From: a virus
Strand: one strand, 5' to 3'
Virus record (IMG/VR): IMGVR_UViG_3300046796_000589
Location: 1 to 47,998 of that record
DNA length: 47,998 nt
Both the position numbers and the translations under genes were made by a program. Below are positions 33,665 to 40,289 of the stretch, one piece after another (position 1 is the stretch's first letter; each line of letters opens with the position of its first letter). Below the pieces are notes generated by a model. The model ran no database searches. It worked only from the letters and a program-made list of their open reading frames with translations, and was not told the DNA's origin.

Positions 33665-33706
33665 TCTAAATCGGAGCCGCTCGAGTGAACCCCATGGGAG
33701 AGAAAC

Positions 33707-34096
33707 GTGATGCCCACGCATGAACCTGAACGACCTGTACGAGCACCGGGAGGCTATCTGCTCCGCGCTTGGCACTGGCTTACTAGCGGGGAAAACCATC
33801 TGGCGGGTCGTACGCGAGAGGAACTACTCGCGCGAGCTTTCTCGCCGCGAGCAGCACTCGAATATGTTGAGGCAGAACGAGCTTTTGAGGCTCAGCATCG
33901 AGAGGCAAAACGAGCTGTTGAGAGTTGTCTTGACGGCCTTCGCGAGCGGGGAGCCCGTCACGCTCGACGACTTGCTGAGTCACGCCGAGCGAGACTGGAG
34001 TCTGAAATCATCCAAGACGCCGTGAGGGAACACCAGCGCGAGAGCGCCTTCACGATCGCTCTGCACCAGACACGCGCCGTCGTTGGCGGCGAGTAA
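33707..34096 (+). CDS. Overlapping alternative reading frame
   Basis: 129 residues from GTG 33707 (or ATG 33710) in another frame over nearly the same DNA. GGGAGAG (33696-33702) is a good ribosome-binding site for this start. Third-position GC is low over most of the overlap and becomes phage-like only after about 34020. Either it is a second, overlapping gene, or only its last part is coding and is reached by frameshifting from 33720-34025. Kept at low confidence. Confidence 0.25.
   Translation: MMPTHEPERPVRAPGGYLLRAWHWLTSGENHLAGRTREELLARAFSPRAALEYVEAERAFEAQHREAKRAVESCLDGLRERGARHARRLAESRRARLESEIIQDAVREHQRESAFTIALHQTRAVVGGE
33720..34025 (+). CDS. Small protein with possible membrane/coiled-coil character
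   Basis: 101 residues from ATG 33720. It has a weakly hydrophobic stretch (ICSALGTGLLAGKTIWRVV) and then heptad-like charged helices (REQHSNMLRQNELLRLSIERQNELL). This frame has the phage-typical third-position GC along most of its length, unlike the overlapping frame at 33707. No ribosome-binding site lies near its ATG. The stop of its own frame is at 33708-33710, just before. It may be expressed by coupling with the overlapping frame. It ends the rightward block before the minus-strand genes. Confidence 0.45.
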   Translation: MNLNDLYEHREAICSALGTGLLAGKTIWRVVRERNYSRELSRREQHSNMLRQNELLRLSIERQNELLRVVLTAFASGEPVTLDDLLSHAERDWSLKSSKTP

Positions 34097-34102
34097 GCGC
34101 AA

Positions 34103-34153
34103 GACCCGGGCCCGTCAACTGGAGGGGGGAGCCAGTCGCAACGGGCCCGAGTC
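34103..34153. terminator. Large hairpin between convergent genes
   Basis: GACCCGGGCCCGT (34103-34115) and ACGGGCCCGAGTC (34141-34153) pair over 13 bp with one mismatch. Inside the loop, ACTGG (34118-34122) pairs with CCAGT (34132-34136). It lies in the gap between the rightward fibre block and the leftward genes. There is no U tract, so it may be a bidirectional or Rho-assisted stop. Confidence 0.5.
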
Positions 34154-34225
34154 CTACTGAAGCTCAGGGTAGCGGTTTTGATGACCAGAGGCCGGTAAAA
34201 CGCCTCGAACGAAGCCGGGCCGGAG

Positions 34226-34243
34226 ATCACCCTGAGGGGTGAT
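34226..34243. repeat. TCACCC-N4-GGGTGA palindrome, copy a
   Basis: ATCACCC-TGAG-GGGTGAT, 17 bp beyond the stop of the leftward lipoprotein gene. First of five copies of this intergenic palindrome. Confidence 0.6.
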
Positions 34244-34260
34244 GGGGTTACGGGTAGGGA

Positions 34261-34626
34261 TCAGCGGCAGGTGGTCTGCGCGAAGGATCCGAACCCGAGC
34301 GTCGTGCAAGTGACCGACGGGCGAGACAGAGACGCCCCGTAATCGGACATGCTGCGTCCGATTTGCTGCATCGCCACACCCGTAGCGATCTGGCTCGAGC
34401 GGTCCGAGGAACTCGCCCGGTCCGACGAGCGTCGGGCCTCCGCGCGGTCCCGGGCCTCGGCTCTCCGGAGCGCCAGACGCACACACTGTGACAGCGCCTG
34501 GCGGTCGGCGACGTCGTCGCCGCCGTAGTCGGCGCTGCACACGTCACGCGCGGTCTCCACGCGATCGGGGGTGGTGGCGCAGCCGGCAACGGTCACGAGG
34601 GCGACGAGAGCGAGGAGCGTCTTCAT
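34261..34626 (-). CDS. Small lipoprotein
   Basis: 121 residues from the minus-strand ATG at 34626. MKTLLALVALVTVAGC is a type II signal peptide with a lipobox VAGC (cleavage before Cys16), so the mature protein is anchored in a membrane. The remainder is charged and helical (VRLALRRAEARDRAEARRSS) and then a Ser/Gln-rich tail. It is the last gene of the leftward block. Such morons can change the lysogen surface or exclude other phages. An outer-membrane spanin is an alternative, although the lysis genes are elsewhere and on the other strand. Confidence 0.65.
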   Translation of the reverse strand: MKTLLALVALVTVAGCATTPDRVETARDVCSADYGGDDVADRQALSQCVRLALRRAEARDRAEARRSSDRASSSDRSSQIATGVAMQQIGRSMSDYGASLSRPSVTCTTLGFGSFAQTTCR

Positions 34627-34670
34627 GCCCCGGGAGAACGTCCTTCCGGGCGCCGCCTGAAGGGGAAAAT

Positions 34671-34973
34671 TCACCGGTTCGATTTGGTCGGGCGCCAGCT
34701 CATCTCCCCGGTCTCCGGCTTGGTGTAGGGCTCCCATTTCGCCCACTGCGCGGAGCGCACCTTGAACCACAAGGCGAGGCCGAGGATGCTGAAGAGCGCG
34801 GGCCAGCCGAGGGTGTGAGGCATCAGCACGGCAGCGAACACGACGACCAGCATCGCGCCCAAGATGATTCGCTGCTGGACGTCGGCCTTCCGGGCTTTCT
34901 GGGTGGCGTAGGCGCGGCGATTGACCTTGCCGGTGGGGTTGGGTCGGGCGTGGTAGGTGTCGGAGAAGTGCAT
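34671..34973 (-). CDS. Two-helix membrane protein
   Basis: 100 residues. Two hydrophobic helices, IILGAMLVVVFAAVLMPHTL and WPALFSILGLALWFKV, are separated by a short loop. The N-terminus is basic (NRRAYATQKARKADVQQR) and the C-terminus is charged. Both ends probably face the cytoplasm. It could be a superinfection-exclusion or holin-like protein, but it belongs to the leftward accessory block and not to the lysis cassette. Function unknown. Confidence 0.6.
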   Translation of the reverse strand: MHFSDTYHARPNPTGKVNRRAYATQKARKADVQQRIILGAMLVVVFAAVLMPHTLGWPALFSILGLALWFKVRSAQWAKWEPYTKPETGEMSWRPTKSNR

Positions 34974-34978
34974 GGGGA

Positions 34979-35149
34979 TTAGAGCTCGTCCGTGAGGGTG
35001 TTGCCGTCGAGAGACACGCCGTCGGCCAGAGCCGCCGAGAGGGCGACCCGGCGGAACTGGGTGCGATTCTGGGGCGCCTGGTAGGAGAGGAGCGCGGCGA
35101 GGTCATGGGGGACCTTGGGGGCCCCGGGGATGGTCATCGTCGCGTCCAT
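34979..35149 (-). CDS. Small hypothetical protein
   Basis: 56 residues, MDATMTIPGAPKVPHDLAALLSYQ..., with a helical middle (FRRVALSAALADGVSL). It is too short to classify. Codon use is phage-like. It starts 19 bp after palindrome copy b (reading leftward) and is followed closely by the membrane protein gene. Confidence 0.5.
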   Translation of the reverse strand: MDATMTIPGAPKVPHDLAALLSYQAPQNRTQFRRVALSAALADGVSLDGNTLTDEL

Positions 35150-35183
35150 GCCCCACAGAACGGCACTCCGCCTCCCGTCTCGA

Positions 35184-35199
35184 TCACCCCGAGGGGTGA
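35184..35199. repeat. TCACCC-N4-GGGTGA palindrome, copy b
   Basis: TCACCC-CGAG-GGGTGA, enclosed by an outer inverted repeat CCGCCTC (35168-35174) / GAGGCGG (35198-35204). It lies just beyond the stop of the 329-residue lipoprotein gene. Confidence 0.6.
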
Positions 35200-35228
35200 G
35201 GCGGAAAGCGGAGCTCGTGTGTGTCGTT

Positions 35229-36218
35229 CTAGTTCGGGACGGATATGCCCGTCATGATCCGCACGGCGCTCACCTGGCTCGCTGCTCGAGAGACGGCGAT
35301 CGTCATGGCCTTGCTGGCGGTGGTGTTCCAGTCCCAGGTCACGTACTGACCCCGGGCGATGGTCTCCGACGGGTAGGAGATCCATTGACCATCGACGGAC
35401 GGGCCGTAAAAGCCCTGCATGGTGGCAGTCTCAGTCTGGCGGCTGTCCATGTCCAGCATGACCCCCGATCGGAGCCACCCCCGGGTGCGGGTCGCGGCGC
35501 AGGAGTTGGCGACGGGCAAATCGTAGTAACCGATCGTCTCGAACGAGGCCCGGTTGGAGCAGCCCCAGTAGGAGCGGATCGTGGGGATGGGGGTGGACGA
35601 GGGGCACTGCCCCATGCAGTTGAAACCATTCGCTCCCACCTGGACGTTGGTCCAGCGACGGCCCGGAACGGCCGTGGTAAAGGCCGGATCGAGGACTTGC
35701 GTCGGCAGAAATAACGCTGCCTTGTCTGTTTCGAGGGGGATATCGGCCTCGGGCGCCGGCGCGCGCACGGGCAACGGCTTGCGAAAGGCGTCCAGAAATT
35801 CCGGGGTCCTCCCCAGATCCGCCGCTTCGCTGAAATGGGACAGTGCCAGAGCCTCTGGCAGGTAGGCTCGGCTGCCCCTCAGGCCCATGTACAGCTCCGC
35901 CGTCGTGAGCGGTAGGTCGGAGGACGCGAAGACCTCGGCGACGGGATCGCGCTCCCCCACGAAGCCTTTCTGCATCACGATGATGCTCGACTCCTGGCGG
36001 TTCTCTTCCGGGGCGGCATCGGAGGTCGTGAAGACCTGGACGAAATCGATCTCGGAATGGTCGATTTCCACGTGGCCCACGCGCACGGGCAGGAGAGCAG
36101 GCGCGAGCTCTGTTCCGTTCTCGAGCGGGTCGACTTGGATCACCCGCGGCGGGTCGTCGCCCGCCTCTGCGCTGCACCCCAGGAGCAGTATCCCCACCAT
36201 CGAGCTGAGTTTTTTCAT
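35229..36218 (-). CDS. Large secreted lipoprotein (putative lysogenic-conversion gene)
   Basis: 329 residues from the minus-strand ATG 36218, behind AAGGGAAA. MKKLSSMVGILLLGC is a lipoprotein signal with Cys15, followed by SAEAGDDPP, an acidic start typical of many Myxococcota lipoproteins. The mature part is beta-rich with cysteine pairs (NCMGQCPSS, WGCSNRASF, SCAATRTRGW), ending VTWDWNTTASKAMTIAVSRAASQ. Nothing suggests a phage structural role. It looks like a host-surface gene carried as a moron. Palindromes or short gaps flank it. No enzyme motif is recognised. Confidence 0.7.
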   Translation of the reverse strand: MKKLSSMVGILLLGCSAEAGDDPPRVIQVDPLENGTELAPALLPVRVGHVEIDHSEIDFVQVFTTSDAAPEENRQESSIIVMQKGFVGERDPVAEVFASSDLPLTTAELYMGLRGSRAYLPEALALSHFSEAADLGRTPEFLDAFRKPLPVRAPAPEADIPLETDKAALFLPTQVLDPAFTTAVPGRRWTNVQVGANGFNCMGQCPSSTPIPTIRSYWGCSNRASFETIGYYDLPVANSCAATRTRGWLRSGVMLDMDSRQTETATMQGFYGPSVDGQWISYPSETIARGQYVTWDWNTTASKAMTIAVSRAASQVSAVRIMTGISVPN

Positions 36219-36230
36219 TGGTTTCCCTTT

Positions 36231-36524
36231 TCATTTCCGCCGGAGCGGCAACACCTTGGCCACGGCCTGAACCCGTACGGTGGTGGCGCACGGGGTGATT
36301 TCCACCACCCCGGAGGTCTCGAGATACTCCGCGCGCGCCTGGTCGAGCGTGTTTCGGGCGAGATTGAACGCGCACCAGGCGTCGAACGGATCCACGTTCA
36401 TCCGGCGCTGGCGGGTGAGGAGGTAGGTGGCCGTCTGGAACTCGCTCCGGGCCGCGTAGTAGCGAGCTCGCAGCGTTCGGCGAAGCTGGAAGTGCCGCAG
36501 GGGATTGGTCATCTCGTCGATCAT
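36231..36524 (-). CDS. Small hypothetical protein
   Basis: 97 residues, MIDEMTNPLRHFQLRRTLRARYYAARSEFQTATYL..., basic and helical, with a short beta tail (GVVEITPCATTVRVQAVAKV). The ATGA overlap at 36521-36524 couples it to the gene upstream of it in the leftward operon. No family is recognised. Confidence 0.55.
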   Translation of the reverse strand: MIDEMTNPLRHFQLRRTLRARYYAARSEFQTATYLLTRQRRMNVDPFDAWCAFNLARNTLDQARAEYLETSGVVEITPCATTVRVQAVAKVLPLRRK

Positions 36525-36712
36525 GACGGCTCCAGAATCTCGGAGTAGATGCCGGCGAGCACATCGCTGCGAATGGCGAGAAGCGCCGCATAGCTCTTCT
36601 CATCGACCGGGAGGGTGGACTTGAGCGCGGACTTCTTGGTCACCGCGACGAGCCCGGAGTAGTCCGCGGGAGCGGCCAGCGTTTGGCAGAGAGGGTTGCT
36701 GCGTCGTTGCAT
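36521..36712 (-). CDS. Small hypothetical protein
   Basis: 63 residues from minus-strand ATG 36712, behind AGAGG. MQRRSNPLCQTLAAPADYSGLVAVTKKSALKS... VDEKSYAALLAIRSDVLAGIYSEILEPS is mainly helical. The longer open frame upstream is not supported. Its start lies inside the end of the next gene to the right. Confidence 0.5.
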   Translation of the reverse strand: MQRRSNPLCQTLAAPADYSGLVAVTKKSALKSTLPVDEKSYAALLAIRSDVLAGIYSEILEPS

Positions 36713-36867
36713 GCCTCTGAGAACGGCCCCGGCGGGCAAGGCTGGCTCACCCGGTGGGGTGACGACCGAAACGAGACTTCCGACACCGCGCCCGAGGCCA
36801 GGTCTTGAATCATCTCGAGACGGGGAGCGTCGGAGGCGGGCAGGTAGCGGGTCAGGGACCAGGTCAC
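36640..36867 (-). CDS. Small hypothetical protein with palindrome in its 3' half
   Basis: 75 residues from GTG 36867, which overlaps the stop of the upstream gene as GTGA. The first 40 residues (VTWSLTRYLPASDAPRLEMIQDLASGAVSEVSF) have phage-like codons. The rest runs through palindrome copy c and into the next gene, and is probably not native. The palindrome may have landed near the original 3' end and altered the C-terminus. Confidence 0.4.
   Translation of the reverse strand: MTWSLTRYLPASDAPRLEMIQDLASGAVSEVSFRSSPHRVSQPCPPGPFSEACNDAATLSAKRWPLPRTTPGSSR
36747..36762. repeat. TCACCC-N4-GGGTGA palindrome, copy c
   Basis: TCACCC-GGTG-GGGTGA. The surrounding 31 bp (36740-36770) match 37895-37925 at 27 positions. 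Confidence 0.65.
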
Positions 36868-37283
36868 GGTGCCTCACTCGGGGCCCGGGTCATGTCCACC
36901 GCGTCGCTGCGGGCTTGGTCTGCGGTCACCAGTGCCACGGCCAGGGCCGTTGCCGCCTGGGTGGTCCGCTCGGCGAGATACCCCTGCATCGCCTGCCGGA
37001 GCTCCTGCTGGGCGTCCGCGTCCGGGGTGTGCCCCTGGGGGCGCGAGCGCGAGGTCTCCATGCGGAGGCGCACGTCCCACGTTCGGCCGTCGTCGTGGCT
37101 ACCATAGAACCGCAAGGTCCCATCTCGGGCGTCGGGTCCCTGAGCGTCGCACACCCCAGCCAGTACGCCGGTGATGTAGCCGTGGCTCTCCCCGTCCTCG
37201 GTGAGGAGGAGCGCGGGCTTGCCGGTGGAGAGGCTCTGTTGGATCGCGGCCTCGACGGGGGCGCAGTTGGTGTATTCGGTCAT
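36864..37283 (-). CDS. Hypothetical protein (139 aa)
   Basis: 139 residues. The N-terminal half is beta-rich (GKPALLLTEDGESHGYITGVL, TLRFYGSHDDGRTWDVRLRMETS). The C-terminal half is a helix (QQELRQAMQGYLAERTTQAA). It is coupled by 4-bp overlaps to both neighbours. There is no recognised domain and no secretion signal. Confidence 0.6.
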   Translation of the reverse strand: MTEYTNCAPVEAAIQQSLSTGKPALLLTEDGESHGYITGVLAGVCDAQGPDARDGTLRFYGSHDDGRTWDVRLRMETSRSRPQGHTPDADAQQELRQAMQGYLAERTTQAATALAVALVTADQARSDAVDMTRAPSEAP

Positions 37284-37603
37284 CGCTTGTCTCCCAGGAT
37301 CCCGACGACCCCGCGGATTTCATCGAGCACGTTCAGGGTGTGGTTCAGCGCGAGCGTGCAGAGCGCCACGTTGCTCATGTTGGGCAGGGGCTTGCGGGCA
37401 TCGAAGGCCGCTAGCGCCTCCTGCACGCGGGTGAGTTGGTTTTCCGTGGCCTGCCATTTCTGCCAGGCGGCATCCCGCTCGCGTCGCATCTCCACGGCAT
37501 TGGCCGCGTAGGCGGTGCACTGCTCGGCGCAGCGGGTGTTGGCTTCGCGCTGGGCCGCGAGTTCCTCTGTGAGCCGAGCGATCGTCTTGTCGAGGTAGCT
37601 CAT
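37280..37603 (-). CDS. Coiled-coil protein (107 aa)
   Basis: 107 residues. MSYLDKTIARLTEELAAQREANTRC... and RRERDAAWQKWQATENQLTRVQ form a long coiled coil. A short helical C-terminus (VALCTLALNHTLNVLDEIRGVVGILG) follows. It is coupled to the gene downstream of it by ATGA. Function unknown. Confidence 0.6.
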   Translation of the reverse strand: MSYLDKTIARLTEELAAQREANTRCAEQCTAYAANAVEMRRERDAAWQKWQATENQLTRVQEALAAFDARKPLPNMSNVALCTLALNHTLNVLDEIRGVVGILGDKR

Positions 37604-37606
37604 GGG

Positions 37607-37867
37607 TTACCGGTTGAGGATGCTGGTGACCTGGCGAAAGCAGCGGCCCGCCGCGGTGGTCTCCGCGACCGGCAGGGGCGTCTCCCGGAGGTGTTGCGGG
37701 ACGGTGCGTTCCAGAAGCGCGCGGGCTTCCTGGGTGTTGGCCCGGGCGGTCTCGCTGCGGGCCCATTCCCGGAGGCTCTCGAGACGAGCGCGGGTGTGGT
37801 CGAGATGCGCGAGCGCGGCGGTGAGCTCGTCGAGAAGGGCGACCGGGGTGGGGGGCGCTTGGTTCAT
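37607..37867 (-). CDS. Small helical protein
   Basis: 86 residues from minus-strand ATG 37867. MNQAPPTPVALLDELTAALAHLDHTRARLESLREWARSET... continues as a helix to PVAETTAAGRCFRQVTSILNR. Palindrome copy d lies in the 58-bp gap between this gene and the one before it. No family is recognised. Confidence 0.55.
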   Translation of the reverse strand: MNQAPPTPVALLDELTAALAHLDHTRARLESLREWARSETARANTQEARALLERTVPQHLRETPLPVAETTAAGRCFRQVTSILNR

Positions 37868-37900
37868 GACTCTCTGAACGGTAGGGGTGGGATCGGCTGG

Positions 37901-37918
37901 ATCACCCGGTGGGGTGAT
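37901..37918. repeat. TCACCC-N4-GGGTGA palindrome, copy d
   Basis: ATCACCC-GGTG-GGGTGAT, 7 bp beyond a leftward stop codon and 33 bp before the next leftward start. Confidence 0.7.
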
Positions 37919-37925
37919 GGTCGAA

Positions 37926-38165
37926 TCAGGACGCATCGCGCTTCCAGTACGCATCGCGCCTCTCCATGTCGTCGGCCATGGATCGCAGGCCCGCGACGAT
38001 GGCCTCGCGGATGACGCGGTCGCGCTCGGGGTCGCCGCTCGAGCGGTACGCGGGACAGGCGCCGGTGCCGCTCACGCCACCCACGACGACGAGGACCACG
38101 GCCTCAGCATCCAGGGCCAGGACCAGAGCGCGCGCCTCGTCGTCGTATCGACTTGGATCGCTCAC
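37926..38165 (-). CDS. Small hypothetical protein
   Basis: 79 residues from GTG 38165 (GTGA overlap with the gene to its right). SRYDDEARALVLALDAEAVVLVVVGGVSGTG is a strand-rich hydrophobic start, and RSSGDPERDRVIREAIVAGLRSMADDMERRDAYWKRD is helical. The fold could be small alpha/beta. Unrecognised. Confidence 0.55.
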   Translation of the reverse strand: MSDPSRYDDEARALVLALDAEAVVLVVVGGVSGTGACPAYRSSGDPERDRVIREAIVAGLRSMADDMERRDAYWKRDAS

Positions 38166-38425
38166 CTGTCCCCCGTATCGCGGTCGTCCCGCTCCTGGTC
38201 CATCTGGTGATCGGCGCGGCACGCGGCCTCGTCGTCGGGGTCTCGCTCATCGGCCAAGGCCCCGCGGGGGAGATCCAGCAGCTCGTCGCAGGTGTCTCCC
38301 TCGGGCAGCTCGATGCCGTCGGCGAGCAATTCTGCCTTCGGGGAGAGCATGCAGGGGTCCACGTCCTCGTCCACGTAATAATCGGTCCCCTCGTAGCGGA
38401 TGCGGGCGCAGTAACGCTTGGCCAT
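38162..38425 (-). CDS. First gene of the leftward block, small acidic protein
   Basis: 87 residues from ATG 38425, behind GGAGG. MAKRYCARIRYEGTDYYVDEDVDPCMLSPKAELLADGIELPEGDTCDELL is compact and acidic, and the tail is Asp/Arg-rich. It is the first gene transcribed leftward from the divergent region 38426-38635. That position is often held by regulators, but no DNA-binding motif is visible. Confidence 0.55.
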   Translation of the reverse strand: MAKRYCARIRYEGTDYYVDEDVDPCMLSPKAELLADGIELPEGDTCDELLDLPRGALADERDPDDEAACRADHQMDQERDDRDTGDR

Positions 38426-38635
38426 GCCTCCAGTCTCCCCGATCTCGGTTGCCGAAAGGGGGCGGTGTCCCACCCTGAGACTCACCCCGGCGGTGCTGCA
38501 CTTCCTGCCAGGTTTCGGATGTGAAACGTTCCGAATCGGGGCAGCTTTGGGCAAGCATTCAGGGCGGCGCGCAGCGTCACCAAACGGTAACGCTCCAGGG
38601 TGGACCCTCCCACCCGTCCAGTGCTAAACTGGGGC
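38426..38635. promoter_or_regulatory. Divergent control region with operator-like dyads
   Basis: TTCGGA (38514-38519), 10 bp, TCCGAA (38530-38535) is a perfect inverted repeat. GTTTC/GAAAC overlaps it (38512-38516, 38523-38527). TGCTAAACT (38622-38630) is an extended -10 only 5 bp before ATG 38636, so the rightward lysis transcript may be leaderless. GTCACC...GGTAAC near 38575-38591 is a further partial dyad. A leftward promoter must also lie here but is not clear. Confidence 0.5.
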
Positions 38636-38857
38636 ATGCTGCAACCTATCCGGGGGGTGTGCGCGTTAGTGGTCCTCGGGATGTTCGGATGCGGGACGCC
38701 TGCCCTGGTGCAGTGCCGGGCGGAGGCGGTGGCGTTCCTGCCCCAGGACCCCCGGCAATTGACGGCGGGTGACGTCGTAGACCTGGTGAGCCGGCTCCAG
38801 GAGTGCGCGCCGCCGGCGCCCCTGCCGTTCACCGACCCGGGAGACGCGGGCCTGTGA
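38636..38857 (+). CDS. Small lipoprotein-like protein, first lysis gene (possible o-spanin)
   Basis: 73 residues from ATG 38636. MLQPIRGVCALVVLGMFGC has a basic residue, a hydrophobic core and a terminal Gly-Cys. The lipobox is not canonical (Met at -3, Phe at -2), so lipidation is uncertain. The mature part is short with PQDPRQLTAGDVVDLVSRLQECAPPAPLPF, and a proline-rich end like that of outer-membrane spanins. It begins the lysis cassette at a likely leaderless promoter and is linked to the next gene by GTGA. Confidence 0.5.
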   Translation: MLQPIRGVCALVVLGMFGCGTPALVQCRAEAVAFLPQDPRQLTAGDVVDLVSRLQECAPPAPLPFTDPGDAGL

Positions 38858-39165
38858 CGATGCCGCCCCCGTTCCCGCCGGCGCGGGACATCGACACCGA
38901 GCCCGGGATGGGGCTGCTCGCGCTCAAGGCCGAGAATGCCCGGCTGCGGCGGGAACGCGACGAGGCCCGCGAGGAGCTCGCCAGCTCACCGAGCACCCCG
39001 CCTCCCACCCGGAGACAGGCCATCGTCGGGACCACCATGGGCACGGTCAAATGGCTCGGGGTGCTCAGCCTCATCGTGACGGCCGCGGTTCAGATCGCCA
39101 GCGTGTACCGCCCGGGGCTGGTGGGTCCGTTGCAACAGCTCTTGCAGCTGCTCGGGGCGCAGTGA
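38854..39165 (+). CDS. Coiled-coil single-pass membrane protein (holin or spanin component)
   Basis: 103 residues from GTG 38854; ATG 38860 is possible. A Pro-rich start leads to a coiled coil (LLALKAENARLRRERDEAREELA), then TTMGTVKWLGVLSLIVTAAVQIASVY, one transmembrane helix at residues 75-95, and a short helical tail (LQQLLQLLGAQ). One-helix holins (class III) and spanin subunits both show this build. Position just before the TM/coil gene and the amidase supports a lysis role. Confidence 0.55.
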   Translation: MTMPPPFPPARDIDTEPGMGLLALKAENARLRRERDEAREELASSPSTPPPTRRQAIVGTTMGTVKWLGVLSLIVTAAVQIASVYRPGLVGPLQQLLQLLGAQ

Positions 39166-39341
39166 TCGCTGGCTTCTTGTGTATCCTGGTGGTGGGCCTG
39201 TCCGGCTTCTACCACGGCCGCAAGATGTATGACTTGGGCAGGGAACACGGACGGTTGGATGCCAGGCGCGAGCAGCTGGAGCGCATCGTGGAGAACCAGA
39301 GCGCCGCCGCGCGGGCGGCCAAGCGCTGGGGTATGCAGTGA
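39162..39341 (+). CDS. Likely inner-membrane spanin subunit
   Basis: 59 residues from GTG 39162 (GTGA overlap). IAGFLCILVVGLSGFYHG is an N-terminal membrane anchor, followed by a short coiled coil (MYDLGREHGRLDARREQLERIVENQSAAARAAKR). An N-terminal helix with a periplasmic coil is the i-spanin architecture, although it is shorter than usual. It immediately precedes and overlaps the endolysin gene. Confidence 0.5.
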   Translation: MIAGFLCILVVGLSGFYHGRKMYDLGREHGRLDARREQLERIVENQSAAARAAKRWGMQ

Positions 39342-39910
39342 CCCGCTCGCTCGGGGCGCTGCCGTACATCGAGGCCGCCAACTGGACTCGCGCCACCCCG
39401 CCGCCCAAGAAGAAATGGATCGTGCTGCACTGCATGGAGTGGCCCGAAAAGCCGGACTCCGCCGAGTGGTGCGCGCGCTATTTCGCAGGCCGGGAAGGGC
39501 CAGCCCCGCAAGCGAGCGCGCACGCGTGCGTGGACAGTGACTCGATCGTGCAGTGCGTGCCCTGGGACCAGGTGGCCTGGCATGCCCCCGGGGCCAATTC
39601 CCTCGGGGTGGGCATCGAGCACGCGGGCTACGGCCGCCAGGAGCTCGCCGATTGGATGGACACCTACAGCCAGCGAATGCTCGATCTGTCGGCTTGGCTG
39701 GTCGCGGAACTCTGCACGCACTTTCGGATCCCGGTGGACTTCGTGGACGCCAACGAACTCCTGACCGGCGCCCCCGGCATCACGACCCACGCGGAGGTCA
39801 CCAAGGCCTTCAAGAAGAGCACCCACATGGACCCGGGCAAGGGCTTTCCGATCGGGGACTACTTGCGCAAGGTCGAGCGCTACGCGGTGGACGCCGGGGG
39901 CGGCGCGTGA
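39338..39910 (+). CDS. N-acetylmuramoyl-L-alanine amidase endolysin
   Basis: 190 residues from GTG 39338. An Amidase_2/PGRP domain: WIVLHCMEW (H31), WHAPGANSLGVGIEHAG (H82, H95), GITTHAEV, and THMDPGKGFP with H163 and D165, the HxDPG zinc motif. It cleaves the amide bond between MurNAc and L-alanine of peptidoglycan. There is no signal peptide, so a holin should release it. The upstream small membrane genes provide candidates. The domain is the full usual length, and no separate cell-wall-binding domain is seen. Confidence 0.88.
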   Translation: MTRSLGALPYIEAANWTRATPPPKKKWIVLHCMEWPEKPDSAEWCARYFAGREGPAPQASAHACVDSDSIVQCVPWDQVAWHAPGANSLGVGIEHAGYGRQELADWMDTYSQRMLDLSAWLVAELCTHFRIPVDFVDANELLTGAPGITTHAEVTKAFKKSTHMDPGKGFPIGDYLRKVERYAVDAGGGA

Positions 39911-40050
39911 TGGCCTGGCTGCTCCGCTGGTGGCGCTTCGGGCAGTGCATCGGGTGCGGGCGCCTGGCATGCCCCAAGAGCGGCCCCATCGGCGCGCGCC
40001 GGCGGGACCATGCCTATTGCCACGACTGCATGCCGGAGCTCCGGTCGTGA
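39910..40050 (+). CDS. Tiny zinc-ribbon protein
   Basis: 46 residues from ATG 39910 (TGATG overlap). MAWLLRWWRFGQCIGCGRLACPKSG...YCHDCMPELRS shows C-x2-C and C-x2-C pairs, a zinc ribbon. The Trp/Arg-rich start could touch a membrane. It is coupled to the following gene by GTGA. Function unknown. Confidence 0.5.
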   Translation: MAWLLRWWRFGQCIGCGRLACPKSGPIGARRRDHAYCHDCMPELRS

Positions 40051-40289
40051 GCTGGTTCCGGTTCTTCCGCTTCGTCTGGGAGACCAGCATCGATGCGATC
40101 GGACTCGGGGCCTCGGGGTACGACCAAGCCCGCAAGCTCTGGAAGGGGCAGCCCGCGCCGTTACGCGAGCCCGCCCAGCCGCTCAGTCATCGCGACGTCG
40201 AGCATCAACAGGTGCAGATACGTACGGCGACGAGCGGAGGGAAGCTGACGATCTTGCCTCCGCCGCGCAAGCCTCGCATCGAGCAGTAG
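40047..40289 (+). CDS. Hypothetical protein at the end of the lysis operon
   Basis: 80 residues from GTG 40047 (GTGA overlap). The start is aromatic (SWFRFFRFVWETSIDAIGLGASGYDQ) and the tail is Pro/Arg-rich and basic (GGKLTILPPPRKPRIEQ). No domain is known. It ends just before a 12-bp palindrome and the 271-bp gap that follows. Confidence 0.5.
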   Translation: MSWFRFFRFVWETSIDAIGLGASGYDQARKLWKGQPAPLREPAQPLSHRDVEHQQVQIRTATSGGKLTILPPPRKPRIEQ

